Positions 32,510-40,483 of a stretch of 40,947 nt of DNA are shown piece after piece. This DNA is from Desulfovirgula thermocuniculi DSM 16036. GTDB lineage: Bacteria > Bacillota > Desulfotomaculia > Desulfotomaculales > Desulfovirgulaceae. Below the pieces are notes generated by a model. It made no database searches. It saw only the letters and a list, made by a program, of their open reading frames with translations, and was not told where the DNA came from. A program made the position numbers and the translations under genes. Each line of letters starts with the position of its first letter. The stretch's first letter is position 1. The stretch covers positions 1 to 40,947 of the forward strand of contig NZ_AUBR01000030.1 of the NCBI RefSeq assembly GCF_000429345.1, read 5' to 3'.

Positions 32510-33498
32510 GGGCCCTTGCGCTTCTGTCCGGGGGCCTGGACAGCATGCTGGCCGCCAGGCTCATACAGGAACAGGGTATCGAGGTGGTGGGCCTGGCCTT
32601 TACTTCGCCCTTTTTCGGGCCGGAAAACGCCCGGCGGGCGGCGCGGCAGCTGGGCATCCCCCTGATTGAAGTAGACATTACCGAGGAACTCATCCCCATC
32701 ATTTTGAAGCCCAGGTACGGCTACGGTAAGCAAATGAACCCCTGCATTGACTGCCACACGCTGATGGTGAAGAAGGCGCGGGAGATGATGGGTGAGCTGG
32801 GGGCCTCTTTTATTGTCACCGGCGAGGTTCTGGGGGAGAGGCCCAAGTCCCAGAACGCTACGGCGCTGCACATAGTGGCCCGGGACTCGGGTGCCGACGG
32901 CTACCTCCTGCGCCCCCTTTCGGCCAAGCTCCTGCCGCCCACCGTGCCGGAAGAAAAAGGCTGGGTGGACCGGGAGAGGCTCATGGACATCCAGGGGCGC
33001 TCCCGCAAAGCGCAAATGGCCCTGGCGGAGGAGTTCGGCCTCAAAGAGTACCCGACTCCCGCCGGGGGATGCCTGCTTACCGACCCGGGCCTCTCCGCGC
33101 GCTTAAAAGAACTCCTGTCCAAGGTGCCCGTGCCGGAGGCTCGGGACCTCCAGCTTTTAAAATACGGGCGCCACTTCTGGGTGGGCGATGTGCTGGTGGT
33201 GGTGGCCAGAAGGAAAGACGAGAACGAGCCCCTGGTCGGGCTGGCCCGCCCGGGTGACTACCTCCTGCAGCTAAAGGGCATTCCCGGCCCCCGCACCCTG
33301 GTGCACGGAACGCAGGGGGGTGTGGGTGAGGAGGCCCTGCGGCGGGCGGCGGCCCTTACCGCGCGCTACAGCAAGGCGCGGGAAAAGGAGAGGGTGGCGG
33401 TGCTGGCCCGCAGGGTGGGAGGAGAGGAAACGCGCGAGTTCTCCCTCCGGAGGGATGAGGTGGAGGAGCTGGCCGGAGGGATGAAGGATCCCGCGTAA
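32506..33498 (+). CDS. PP-loop ATPase, tRNA thiouridylase-like
   Basis: A 330-residue protein of the ThiI/MnmA-related PP-loop family. The PP-loop LLSGGLDSMLAARL is at residues 7-20, and a CxxC (NPCIDCHTLMVKKARE) at about 85-88 follows; GEVLGERPKSQN and the PTPAGGCLLTDP motif are typical of this uncharacterised group of tRNA-sulfurtransferase-like proteins. No THUMP or rhodanese domain is present, so it is not canonical ThiI. The cysteines suggest sulfur transfer or an Fe-S cluster. The ATG overlaps the DUF523 gene. It ends 3 nt from the convergent pabC. The base it modifies is unknown. Confidence 0.75.
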   Translation: MRALALLSGGLDSMLAARLIQEQGIEVVGLAFTSPFFGPENARRAARQLGIPLIEVDITEELIPIILKPRYGYGKQMNPCIDCHTLMVKKAREMMGELGASFIVTGEVLGERPKSQNATALHIVARDSGADGYLLRPLSAKLLPPTVPEEKGWVDRERLMDIQGRSRKAQMALAEEFGLKEYPTPAGGCLLTDPGLSARLKELLSKVPVPEARDLQLLKYGRHFWVGDVLVVVARRKDENEPLVGLARPGDYLLQLKGIPGPRTLVHGTQGGVGEEALRRAAALTARYSKAREKERVAVLARRVGGEETREFSLRRDEVEELAGGMKDPA

Positions 33499-33501
33499 GT
33501 T

Positions 33502-34359
33502 TTACGCCCCTTCCGGCGCGCCGCAGGAAGCCGTAAGCTCTCTGAGCACCGCTTCTCTAATGCGCAGGGTGATGGGACCAGGCTGCCCTTTTCCCACCGG
33601 GCGGCCGTTAATTTTTACCAGGGGCATGACGGTCATGAGGGAATTGGTGAGAAAGCACTCCTCGGCGCCCTCCAGCTCCTGCGGCAATAGCGGCCTCTCC
33701 TCTGCGTCCAGGCCCGCCCTGCGGCAGGCCTCCAGCACGGTGCGGCGCATGATGCCCGGCAGGAGGCCCTGGTCTGCGGGGGGCGTTATTACTTTCCCCT
33801 CCCGCACCGCAAACACGTTGCTGATCGTCCCCTCGGCTACGAACCCTGCCGTGTTTAAGAAGATGGCCTCGTCCCAGCCCTTCTTACCGGCCTCCCTCCT
33901 GGCCAGGAGGTTTTCCAGATAGTTCAGCGTCTTTAACTTTACCAGGGGGGAGCGCTCGTTGCGCGGGAAGGGGGCCCAGCCGGCGGCAAAGCCCTTCTGG
34001 TAGTCCTCCGGGCGGTAAGGCAGGGGGCGGGTAGAGATGAGGAGGGTGCCCGGAGCTTCGCCGGGGGACCGGCCGGCGGTGAGGGTCAGGCGCAGGGCGC
34101 AATCGCGCAGGCCGTTTCGCCTCACGGTCTCCCGTGCCAGGCGGCTGATTTCCTCCGGAGGGCAGGGAAGGAGCAGGTTCAGGGTTGCACAGCCCGCCGC
34201 CAGGCGCTCGAGGTGGGCATCCATGAGGAGCGGCTTTCCTTCCCGCACCAGGACGGTTTCAAAAAGCCCGAAGCCGTAGAGTAGCCCCTGGTCGGCAAAG
34301 ATGGGGGGCGCTTCGCCCGAAGGGAGAAAGAGGCCATTTATGCAGATGACGCCTTGCAC
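33502..34359 (-). CDS. pabC: Aminodeoxychorismate lyase PabC
   Basis: A 285-residue class IV PLP enzyme. The internal-aldimine lysine is Lys143 in VKLKTLNYLENLLA, and DEAIFLNTAGFVAEGTISNVF is the family signature. It could be a branched-chain or D-amino-acid aminotransferase by fold, but its place directly behind pabA-pabB makes 4-amino-4-deoxychorismate lyase the likely role, releasing p-aminobenzoate and pyruvate for folate. GTG start with a GAGGGGG site; 13 nt after pabB. It is the last gene of the TRAP-controlled operon. Confidence 0.85.
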   Translation of the reverse strand: MQGVICINGLFLPSGEAPPIFADQGLLYGFGLFETVLVREGKPLLMDAHLERLAAGCATLNLLLPCPPEEISRLARETVRRNGLRDCALRLTLTAGRSPGEAPGTLLISTRPLPYRPEDYQKGFAAGWAPFPRNERSPLVKLKTLNYLENLLARREAGKKGWDEAIFLNTAGFVAEGTISNVFAVREGKVITPPADQGLLPGIMRRTVLEACRRAGLDAEERPLLPQELEGAEECFLTNSLMTVMPLVKINGRPVGKGQPGPITLRIREAVLRELTASCGAPEGA

Positions 34360-34372
34360 GTACCAAACCCCC

Positions 34373-35902
34373 TCACCGGGAAAGCCTGCCGTACCCCGCG
34401 CCCCGGCGGCGCGCGTACCTTTCCCCGTACGGTGTAAGTGTTTTAAGCCTTAGCGTTTCCGGGTCGCCCAGGCCCAGGGCCCGCACCAGGGCCCTGGCCT
34501 TGTCCAGGGTTTCGGCATACTCCAGGCGGGGGTCCGAATCATAAGTTATCCCGCCCCCTACCTGGAGGTAGGCGCGGTCGCCTTTGAAGATTAATGTGCG
34601 GATAACGATATTCAGGTCTGCCTTGCCGTCAAAGCTCAGGTAGCCTATGGAGCCGGTATAAATTCCTCGCCGCACGGGTTCCAGTTCCTCGATGATTTCC
34701 ATGGCCCGCACTTTGGGCGCGCCGGTTATGGATCCCCCGGGAAAGGTTGCCGCCAGCAGGTCCACCACGTCTTTGCCCGCGGCCAGCTCCCCTTCCACGG
34801 TGGAAACCAGGTGAAAGACGGTGGCGTATTCCTCCAGGCGGTAGAGTTCCGGCACCCGCACCGAACCGGGCCGGCAGACCCTTCCCAGGTCGTTGCGCTC
34901 CATGTCCACGATCATGGCCAGCTCGGCCCGCTCTTTTTCGCTGTTCCACAGTTCTTCCCTCAGGCGCGCGTCGCTTGCGGGGTCCTTCCCCCGGGGTCGG
35001 GTCCCCTTTATGGGACGGGTCTCTACGCGGCGCCCGATGACGTGCAGGAAGCGCTCCATGGAAGAGCAGGCCACCCGGAACTCGCCGAAGTTGAGGTAGG
35101 CCGCCATGGGGGCGGGGCTAATTTCCCGCAGGCGCTTGTATACGGTCCAGGGAGCTGCCGCGCAGGGCAGGGAGAAGCGCTGGGAGAGGTTGACCACGAA
35201 AATGTCTCCGGCGGCAATGTATTCCCTGGCCCGCTCGACGGCCCGGCAGTAGCCGTCCTCATCGAAATGGGCTTCCAGGAAGGAAGCGGGGGAGGCGTTT
35301 TGGGGGCAGCCTCCCTGCGGCTTCGGGGCAACGGCGCCGGGTGAGAGGGAAGCCCGGCCGCTCAAAAGGCTTTTTAACTCCTCGAGCCTTTTTGCGGCCC
35401 GCCTTTTTGCCGCCGGCGGTTCCCTTTCCGGCAGGCCCGTGGAGACCAGCCACACTTCCCCGGTTAGCCGGTCGACCACTGCGGCGGTGTCGTAAAAGCC
35501 CAGGCAGAGGTCCGGCGTCAGGAGGTCGTCTGCGGCCAGGGAGGGCAGCCTTTCCAGCAAGCGGCCCAGGTCGTAGCTGAAGTAGCCCACCGCACCTCCG
35601 GCAAAGGGAAACGGCAGTTCCGACGGGTCCAGCCTCCAGAGGATGAGAAGCTCCCGCAGCTTTTCCAGGGGGTGGCCGTAACAGGAAAAGGCCTTTCCCT
35701 CCTGCTGTATACGGAGGCGCTTTCCCTTGGCGCGCAGCACCAGGAAAGGATCCGCCCCCATGATGGAGTAACGGCCCAGCCCCGGCATGAGGAGGGCGCT
35801 GTCCAGGAGAAAGCTGTAAGGGAGATCTGCCAGCCTTTCAAAAAGGGCCACTACGTCCGGCGGAAGCGGCACTTTTTCCACCAGCGGCGGTTTGAAGGGC
35901 AT
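34373..35902 (-). CDS. pabB: Aminodeoxychorismate synthase component I PabB
   Basis: A 509-residue chorismate-utilising enzyme. The motif TRPIKGTRPRG carries Lys299, the residue that marks PabB (anthranilate synthase TrpE has Ala there). GSITGAPKVRAMEIIEELEP and the DMERNDLGRVC motif are present; the N-terminal 200 residues form the usual TrpE/PabB first domain. It makes 4-amino-4-deoxychorismate from chorismate with ammonia from PabA. A 50-residue Pro/Ala-rich linker (about 180-215) precedes the catalytic core. ATG start with an AAGGAGGTG site, 15 nt after pabA. Confidence 0.92.
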   Translation of the reverse strand: MPFKPPLVEKVPLPPDVVALFERLADLPYSFLLDSALLMPGLGRYSIMGADPFLVLRAKGKRLRIQQEGKAFSCYGHPLEKLRELLILWRLDPSELPFPFAGGAVGYFSYDLGRLLERLPSLAADDLLTPDLCLGFYDTAAVVDRLTGEVWLVSTGLPEREPPAAKRRAAKRLEELKSLLSGRASLSPGAVAPKPQGGCPQNASPASFLEAHFDEDGYCRAVERAREYIAAGDIFVVNLSQRFSLPCAAAPWTVYKRLREISPAPMAAYLNFGEFRVACSSMERFLHVIGRRVETRPIKGTRPRGKDPASDARLREELWNSEKERAELAMIVDMERNDLGRVCRPGSVRVPELYRLEEYATVFHLVSTVEGELAAGKDVVDLLAATFPGGSITGAPKVRAMEIIEELEPVRRGIYTGSIGYLSFDGKADLNIVIRTLIFKGDRAYLQVGGGITYDSDPRLEYAETLDKARALVRALGLGDPETLRLKTLTPYGERYARRRGAGYGRLSR

Positions 35903-35917
35903 TTCCGGCCACCTCCT

Positions 35918-36484
35918 TTATGTGCCGGAGAGGAAATTCCGCAAAAGCTCTTTGCCCACTTCCGTGAGGATTGACTCCGGGTGAAACTGCACCCCCTCAA
36001 CGGGGTAATCGCGGTGTCTTAAGCCCATGATCTCGCCCTCAGAGGTCTCGGCGGTGACCAGCAGGCATTCCGGAAGGGTTTCCCTCTCCACCACCAGGGA
36101 ATGGTAGCGGGCTGCCGGGAAGGGGTTGGGCAGGCCGCGGTAGATGCCCGTGCCGCGGTGGTAAATGAGCGAGGTCTTGCCGTGCACGGGCTTTTTGGCC
36201 CGCACCACCCGGCCCCCGAAGGCCTGGCCGATGGCTTGGTGCCCCAGGCACACCCCCAGGATGGGCACCTTGCCGGCAAAGTGCGTAATGGCCGCCAGGG
36301 ATATGCCGGCCTCGTTGGGGGTACACGGGCCGGGGGAGATGACCAGGTGCGTGGGCCGCAACTCCTCTATTTCCTTCACGCTCACCCGGTCGTTACGGAA
36401 GACCCTGACTTCCCGGCCCATTTCCAGCAGGTACTGGACCAGGTTATAGACAAATGAATCGTAATTATCTATCACCACCACCAA
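35918..36484 (-). CDS. pabA: Glutamine amidotransferase PabA (PabA/TrpG)
   Basis: A 188-residue class I glutamine amidotransferase. Nucleophile Cys79 in [17 protein letters not shown] and the His-Glu pair in [10 protein letters not shown] are in place; [14 protein letters not shown] opens the protein. It supplies ammonia to PabB and, in organisms with one such subunit, also to TrpE, which explains control by tryptophan. TTG start behind GGGGGGATAA. It is the first gene of pabA-pabB-pabC, behind a leader with a TRAP site and a terminator. Whether this organism has a second trpG cannot be seen from the window. Confidence 0.92.
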   Translation of the reverse strand: MVVVIDNYDSFVYNLVQYLLEMGREVRVFRNDRVSVKEIEELRPTHLVISPGPCTPNEAGISLAAITHFAGKVPILGVCLGHQAIGQAFGGRVVRAKKPVHGKTSLIYHRGTGIYRGLPNPFPAARYHSLVVERETLPECLLVTAETSEGEIMGLRHRDYPVEGVQFHPESILTEVGKELLRNFLSGT

Positions 36485-36501
36485 GTCTTATCCCCCCAAA
36501 T

Positions 36502-36525
36502 AAAAAAGACCAGCCCCAGCTGGTC
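36502..36525 (-). terminator. Attenuator terminator in the pabA leader
   Basis: On the minus strand GACCAGC-TGGG-GCTGGTC (36525-36508) is followed by TTTTTTA. It lies between the TRAP triplets and the pabA ribosome site, so read-through decides expression of the whole operon. The AGCTG within the triplet region could pair with CAGCT of the terminator stem as an antiterminator. Confidence 0.85.
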
Positions 36526-36593
36526 CTCACCCCGCAATCTCCCGAGTCGTCTCCGCTCGCCTCTCCTCTCCTCAGCTCCCCTCGGCTCGGCTT
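36526..36593 (-). promoter_or_regulatory. TRAP (MtrB) binding site: eleven NAG triplets
   Basis: Read 5' to 3' on the minus strand: AAG (36593-36591), then GAG at 36588, 36583, 36578, 36573, 36568, 36563, 36558 and 36553 (first base given), each exactly 5 nt apart, followed by two more GAG at 36541 and 36528. Eleven triplets with 2-nt spacers are what the 11-subunit TRAP ring of Bacillus binds in the presence of tryptophan. Binding here would prevent antiterminator folding and let the adjacent terminator act. TRAP control of pabA is known in B. subtilis, there at translation; here it appears to be transcription attenuation. Confidence 0.85.
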
Positions 36594-36610
36594 TTGGTTG
36601 TCCAATTTTA

Positions 36611-36640
36611 CATTTAGCGCAAACTTAAGGGACCTGTCAA
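36611..36640 (-). promoter_or_regulatory. Promoter of the pabABC operon
   Basis: Minus strand TTGACA (36640-36635) and TAAATG (36616-36611) with an 18-nt spacer. Transcription would start near 36604, so the RNA begins about 10 nt before the first TRAP triplet. Confidence 0.7.
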
Positions 36641-36897
36641 GGACGTTATGTCACCTGCCGGTGATTTTAACGGTAGGTTTGGCCGGGGATGAGGCGTGCC
36701 GGGTGGGCTTCTTGCTTTTCCCCCTTGTGGATGGTGTCGGGTTCCCTGTAAGATAAGGAAGGTACGGGCGGCGTTGCCCGGCTTTATGCCGCCGGCGGCA
36801 AAGGCGGGGCAGGGAAGCGCTTTTGGGGCCGGACTTGCCGGAAGGGCAAGACGGGCCGTGTACGGCAGACTTTTAAGGACGATTGGGGGTATCTTCT
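36641..36897 (+). other. GC-rich leader before the amidotransferase-like gene
   Basis: About 257 nt without a convincing gene. TTGTGG (36725-36730) and TAAGAT (36749-36754), 18 nt apart, may be a promoter. Beyond it are a GCCGCCGGCGGC palindrome near 36788 and a CTTGCC-GGAAG-GGCAAG hairpin near 36835-36851. A GGGGGT site at 36884-36889 serves the gene at 36898. I do not recognise a riboswitch class. Confidence 0.35.
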
Positions 36898-37623
36898 TTG
36901 CGCGCGCTGGTGGTGCAGAACGTAGAGCTGGAGGGTCCCGGCCTCCTCCGGCAGGTCATGGAAGAGGCCGGCTGGGAGCTGGACGTGCGGGTGATGGACC
37001 GGCCCGGGTCGGAGCTGCCCCGGGACCTTGGCGGCTACGGTGCCCTCGTCATCCTGGGAGGCCCCATGAACGTCTACGAAGAAGAGGAATACCCGCACTT
37101 AAAGCAGGTGGAAATTTTAATTAGGGACGCCTTGGACAGGAACCTTCCCTCCCTAGGCATCTGCCTGGGTGGGCAGCTGATGGCCAAGGCACTGGGAGCC
37201 CCGGTAACCAGGAACCCCGTACAGGAAATCGGCTGGTACAACCTGATCCTTACTCCCCAGGGCCAAGAATCGCCCCTTTTCCGCGGGCTTCCGGCGGAGT
37301 TCCCCGTTTTCCAGTGGCACGGCGATACTTTCGCCATACCCGCGGGGGCCGCGCACCTGGCCGCCTGCCCTACGTGCGCCAATCAGGCCTTTTCTTATAA
37401 GAGTCTTTTTGCCCTGCAGTTTCATCCCGAGATCACGCCGGAAATGGTTGCTTCTTGGGCCCGCGCCTATGCCGACGAACTGGAGGAATTCGGCGGCCCG
37501 GGAGCGGCGGAGCGGCTGGTAGAAGAAACCGTCTCGCGGTGGGAGGCGTACGGCAAAGCGGCAGGCCGCCTCTTGGCCAACTGGGTGGGCATTTTAAGGG
37601 GGATGGCGGAGGGCGACCGGTGA
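36898..37623 (+). CDS. GMP-synthase-like glutamine amidotransferase domain protein
   Basis: A 241-residue type 1 glutamine-amidotransferase-like protein. The nucleophile elbow LGICLGGQLMAKALGA has the expected Cys, and ALQFHPEIT has the His-Glu pair; VILGGPMNVYEEEEYPHL is typical of the stand-alone GMP-synthase-like group. These have no synthetase partner and act in varied small-molecule or detoxification reactions, so no reaction is assigned. TTG start at 36898 with GGGGGT 8 nt upstream. The long helical tail (about 195-241) is a normal feature of the group. It is divergent from the pab operon. Confidence 0.8.
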   Translation: MRALVVQNVELEGPGLLRQVMEEAGWELDVRVMDRPGSELPRDLGGYGALVILGGPMNVYEEEEYPHLKQVEILIRDALDRNLPSLGICLGGQLMAKALGAPVTRNPVQEIGWYNLILTPQGQESPLFRGLPAEFPVFQWHGDTFAIPAGAAHLAACPTCANQAFSYKSLFALQFHPEITPEMVASWARAYADELEEFGGPGAAERLVEETVSRWEAYGKAAGRLLANWVGILRGMAEGDR

Positions 37624-37750
37624 AGTTTTCGGGTGGGGTAATAGTCGATTAACTCTTCGACGGCATTGTCAAGTCCATGGCGCGCCTGAAGGACATTTGC
37701 ATTTTTTATCAAAAATAAATTTTGAGATTATTCCTGAGGGGGCTGGGATT

Positions 37751-38305
37751 GTGGAAGCGCGCATTGGCTCGACCGTGCTGCGCCTGGTGGTGGGGGATAT
37801 CACCCAGCAGGAAACGGAAGCCATTGTAAATGCCGCCAACTCCAGCCTCATGGGCGGCGGCGGGGTGGACGGGGCCATTCACCGGGCCGGGGGGCCCCGC
37901 ATCCTGGAGGAGTGCAAGAAGATCGTGGCCGAGATCGGCAGCCTCCCCACCGGCCAGGCGGTGATCACCACCGGCGGGAACCTGAAGGCGCGTTACGTCA
38001 TCCACACGGTGGGCCCGGTGTGGTCGGGGGGTAACCGGGGAGAAGACGAGCTTTTGCGCAGCGCGTACCGCAGCAGTCTCTCCCTGGCCAAAGAAAAGGG
38101 CATCCGCACGCTTTCCTTCCCCTCCATCAGCACGGGGGCGTACCGCTTTCCCATCGAGCGGGCAGCCGTTATTGCCCTGCAGACTGTGCGGGATTTTATC
38201 AAAGAGCACGGCTTTTTCGAGGAAGTGCGCTTTGTCCTCTTCCGCCAGGAGGATTACGAGGCGTACAGGCGCGCCTGGGAAAAGATCTGCGCTCAGGAGG
38301 GTTAA
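37751..38305 (+). CDS. Macrodomain protein (ADP-ribose hydrolase family)
   Basis: A 184-residue single macrodomain. Signature motifs: VVGDITQQETEAIVNAANSSLMGGGGVDGAIHRAGG and the second loop FPSISTGAYRFP. The Asn-Ala-Ala-Asn and Gly-rich loop match the MacroD-type group that removes O-acetyl-ADP-ribose or mono-ADP-ribose from proteins. The GTG at 37751 has a GAGGGGG site 8 nt upstream; a TTG at 37697 would add 18 residues read from AT-rich sequence and is less likely. It stands alone between the amidotransferase gene and a terminator. Confidence 0.9.
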   Translation: MEARIGSTVLRLVVGDITQQETEAIVNAANSSLMGGGGVDGAIHRAGGPRILEECKKIVAEIGSLPTGQAVITTGGNLKARYVIHTVGPVWSGGNRGEDELLRSAYRSSLSLAKEKGIRTLSFPSISTGAYRFPIERAAVIALQTVRDFIKEHGFFEEVRFVLFRQEDYEAYRRAWEKICAQEG

Positions 38306-38310
38306 TGTAC

Positions 38311-38342
38311 AAAGGGCAGGCTTGCGCAAGGGCCTGCCCTTT
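38311..38342 (+). terminator. Terminator after the macrodomain gene
   Basis: AAAGGGCAGGC (38311-38321) pairs with GCCTGCCCTTT (38332-38342), an 11-bp stem. The T-run is short, but the AAA/TTT ends make it usable in both directions. Confidence 0.65.
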
Positions 38343-38412
38343 GCCGTGGCGGTGCTTTTTTGCCGCTCTTTAATATAACATATAACAGGTGAAAACGGGC
38401 CTAACAAGCCAC

Positions 38413-38441
38413 TGGACAAGCGCCAAAAAGTGTGGTAGCAT
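38413..38441 (+). promoter_or_regulatory. Promoter of the cobalamin riboswitch transcript
   Basis: TGGACA (38413-38418) and TAGCAT (38436-38441) with a 17-nt spacer. Transcription would start near 38448, just before the riboswitch. Confidence 0.6.
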
Positions 38442-38454
38442 ACTGCCAGGCAAG

Positions 38455-38635
38455 GTTGAAAATTTCATAACTCCCGCGTCCGGGTGTAGGGAACCAGGTG
38501 AGAATCCTGGACGGTGGGGCCACTGTGAATGGGTAGCGGCCTTTCAACATGCCACTGGGCCTTTGGGGTCTGGGAAGGCGAAAGGCAAGGCGATGACCCA
38601 TGAGTCAGGAGACCTGCCCGGGCGTGCGGCACGCT
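38455..38635 (+). promoter_or_regulatory. Cobalamin (AdoCbl) riboswitch
   Basis: The conserved core is clear: GGGAACCAGGTGAGAATCC (38489-38507), then GGACGG...GCCACTGTGA (to 38528), a variable middle, and the B12 box AGTCAGGAGACCTGCC (38603-38618). The paired flanks put the aptamer at roughly 38455-38635. It is followed by a terminator at 38700, so it should switch off transcription when cobalamin is plentiful. The only gene in reach is the SLH protein, about 140 nt after the terminator, an unusual target. Boundaries are approximate. Confidence 0.93.
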
Positions 38636-38699
38636 AAGCCTCCCAAGGAACAGGGGTTTGTGCCGGTGTGGAGCTGTGCATCTTTGCGGGCGCATGGCA

Positions 38700-38735
38700 A
38701 GCCCCGGTCTCTCTGGAAGGCCGGGGCTTTTACTT
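38700..38735 (+). terminator. Riboswitch expression-platform terminator
   Basis: AGCCCCGG (38700-38707) pairs with CCGGGGCT (38721-38728), followed by TTTACTTTT. Its position 80 nt after the B12 box fits a cobalamin-controlled OFF switch. Confidence 0.8.
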
Positions 38736-38872
38736 TTGAAAGATGACCCACCCGTTCTCCTTTTATCCCCGTTTTAGCCCGGTAAACGCCGGGCCCCTTT
38801 GAAAACAAGCCCCTCGCCGGAGGGTAGTATAGGGTAACATATCTAAATCCCATGCAGAGGGGGGGGCAGGAG

Positions 38873-40483
38873 ATGAGCGCGAGAAAGACCGGCTTCAAGG
38901 AACTTGCCGTAGCGTTGGTGGCGTTATGTTGCCTCGGTCTCTTCTTCCCGGTGCGGGAGGCCGCGGCGGCCACCGTGCGGGAGATAAGGGAAAAGGCCAT
39001 CGCTTTCCTTTACCGGGAGTTCACCCAAAAAGGGCCGGGAAATGCCGAGGCCGGGGTGGGCTCCTACGCCTTTTATCTCTTAAAAAAAGCGGGAGTGGAT
39101 GCCGGTTCCTGGAAGCACGGCGAAAGGAGCCTTGAAGAGGCGGTAAGGGAAGCCATAAGGCGGGACCTGGCCGGGGCGGAAAAGGTGCGGGCCAAATACC
39201 TGGTGTATGACCTGCTGGCCGCGCGCGCCCTGGGGGAAGAAGATCTGGCCGGCCTCCTGCTGGAGGTGCTAAAGAAAAGACAGGCGCCGCACGGCCTTGA
39301 GGACCCGGACCCGCTGAGCGTGTACAGCAACATCCCTTCCTACGAGCTTTTGGGGAGGGCCGGCCTGCTGGACGGGTTTAACAAAAAGTGGGCCAAAGAG
39401 TACCTGTTGGAAAGGCAGTGCCGGTATGAGGGGCCTGCCTGCGGCAGCTGGGGCTCCGGCGAGGGCCGGGATTACTACCCCGACTTCATGGCTACGGCGC
39501 AGGCCGTGCGGGCGCTCCACTACCTGGACCCCCAGGGGCAGGATGCCGAGATCCGGGAGGCCATCCAAAGGGGCCTGGAGTGGATGAAGAGGCAGCAAAG
39601 GCCCGACGGTTGCTTTATGTCCGGCATGGACGACCCGGTAATAGACACCGCCGAGGCGGTGGTTACCCTGAAGTTGCTGGGCATTGACCCGGCTTCCTGG
39701 AAGGGCAGCCAGGGGAAGAGCGCCGTTGATTACTTGCTGAACAGCGCCCTCAACCCTGACGGCAGCTTTGGCGCCTGCGGGAACGCCATGGATGCCGCCT
39801 GGGTGCTGGCGGCCTGCCTGGCCCTGGAGGGAGAGGGGGAGGCTCTTCCGGCGCAGCCGGTTCCCCAAGAGAGGCCAGTGAGGGAGGGCTTGGTTAGGGA
39901 GGTTGCCTTTTGTGATTTAAAAGGCCACTGGGCGGAGAAGGCGGTTTGCCGTTTGGTACAAATGCAGGTAATTTCCGGCTATCCCGACGGCAGCTTTAAG
40001 CCCGAGCGCGAAGTGAGCCGCTACGAGCTGGCGGCCATGCTGGTGCGCCTTTTGAAGCCGGAACCGGTCACCAGACACGATTTGTTTATACTCAGTCAGA
40101 GGCTTGAAGATGCTCCTGACGTACCTCCCTGGGCCATGGAGGCGGTAGCCGCAGCCCTGCGAGAAGAGTTCATGACCGGCTACCCGCAGCCGGATGGTGC
40201 CCTTGCCTTCAAAGGAGAAGAAGCGGTCAGCCGGGTGGAGCTGGCGGCGGTGGCGGCCCGTATCATCAAGGCGAAGTGCGAGGGGGTGGTGCCGGGGGAT
40301 TTGGACTTCGCCGATACACATGAAATTCCGGCCTGGGCAAGGGAGGCCGTGGGGGTGGCCTACGCCAGGGGGGTTGTTGGCGGCTACCCGGATGGCACCT
40401 TCCAGCCGAGCAAAAAGGTGACCAGGGCAGAAGCGGCTGCCGTGCTCTTGCGCCTGGCCGAGGCGATAGGGGTGGCGAAGTGA
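38873..40483 (+). CDS. Secreted SLH-anchored alpha/alpha-toroid protein under cobalamin riboswitch
   Basis: A 536-residue exported protein. Residues 1-33 are a signal peptide (ARKTGFK, hydrophobic core, AAAA cleavage area). Residues 34-330 form a helical repeat region of the prenyltransferase/terpene-cyclase-like toroid type, with repeats such as MKRQQRPDGCFMSG...DTAEAVVTLKLLG and NPDGSFGACGNAMDAAWVLAACLAL. Three SLH domains follow (about 344-395, 410-465, 477-530), for binding cell-wall polymer. The first domain of human intrinsic factor and transcobalamin has the same kind of fold, and the riboswitch upstream links this gene to corrinoids, so it may capture cobalamin at the surface. No DUF4430 beta domain is seen. 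The ATG at 38873 is preferred over 38852 (G-rich site at 38856-38866). The TGA stop lies inside the IS right end. Confidence 0.85.
   Translation: MSARKTGFKELAVALVALCCLGLFFPVREAAAATVREIREKAIAFLYREFTQKGPGNAEAGVGSYAFYLLKKAGVDAGSWKHGERSLEEAVREAIRRDLAGAEKVRAKYLVYDLLAARALGEEDLAGLLLEVLKKRQAPHGLEDPDPLSVYSNIPSYELLGRAGLLDGFNKKWAKEYLLERQCRYEGPACGSWGSGEGRDYYPDFMATAQAVRALHYLDPQGQDAEIREAIQRGLEWMKRQQRPDGCFMSGMDDPVIDTAEAVVTLKLLGIDPASWKGSQGKSAVDYLLNSALNPDGSFGACGNAMDAAWVLAACLALEGEGEALPAQPVPQERPVREGLVREVAFCDLKGHWAEKAVCRLVQMQVISGYPDGSFKPEREVSRYELAAMLVRLLKPEPVTRHDLFILSQRLEDAPDVPPWAMEAVAAALREEFMTGYPQPDGALAFKGEEAVSRVELAAVAARIIKAKCEGVVPGDLDFADTHEIPAWAREAVGVAYARGVVGGYPDGTFQPSKKVTRAEAAAVLLRLAEAIGVAK

Noticed and set aside
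36502-36640. T-box leader for the pab operon
   Set aside because: The conserved T-box sequence (TGGNACCGCG type) is not found; the regular NAG triplets explain the leader better.
37467-37712. Minus-strand 81-residue frame after the amidotransferase gene
   Set aside because: Mostly antisense to the amidotransferase gene; the short unmatched end is not recognised and has no good ribosome site.
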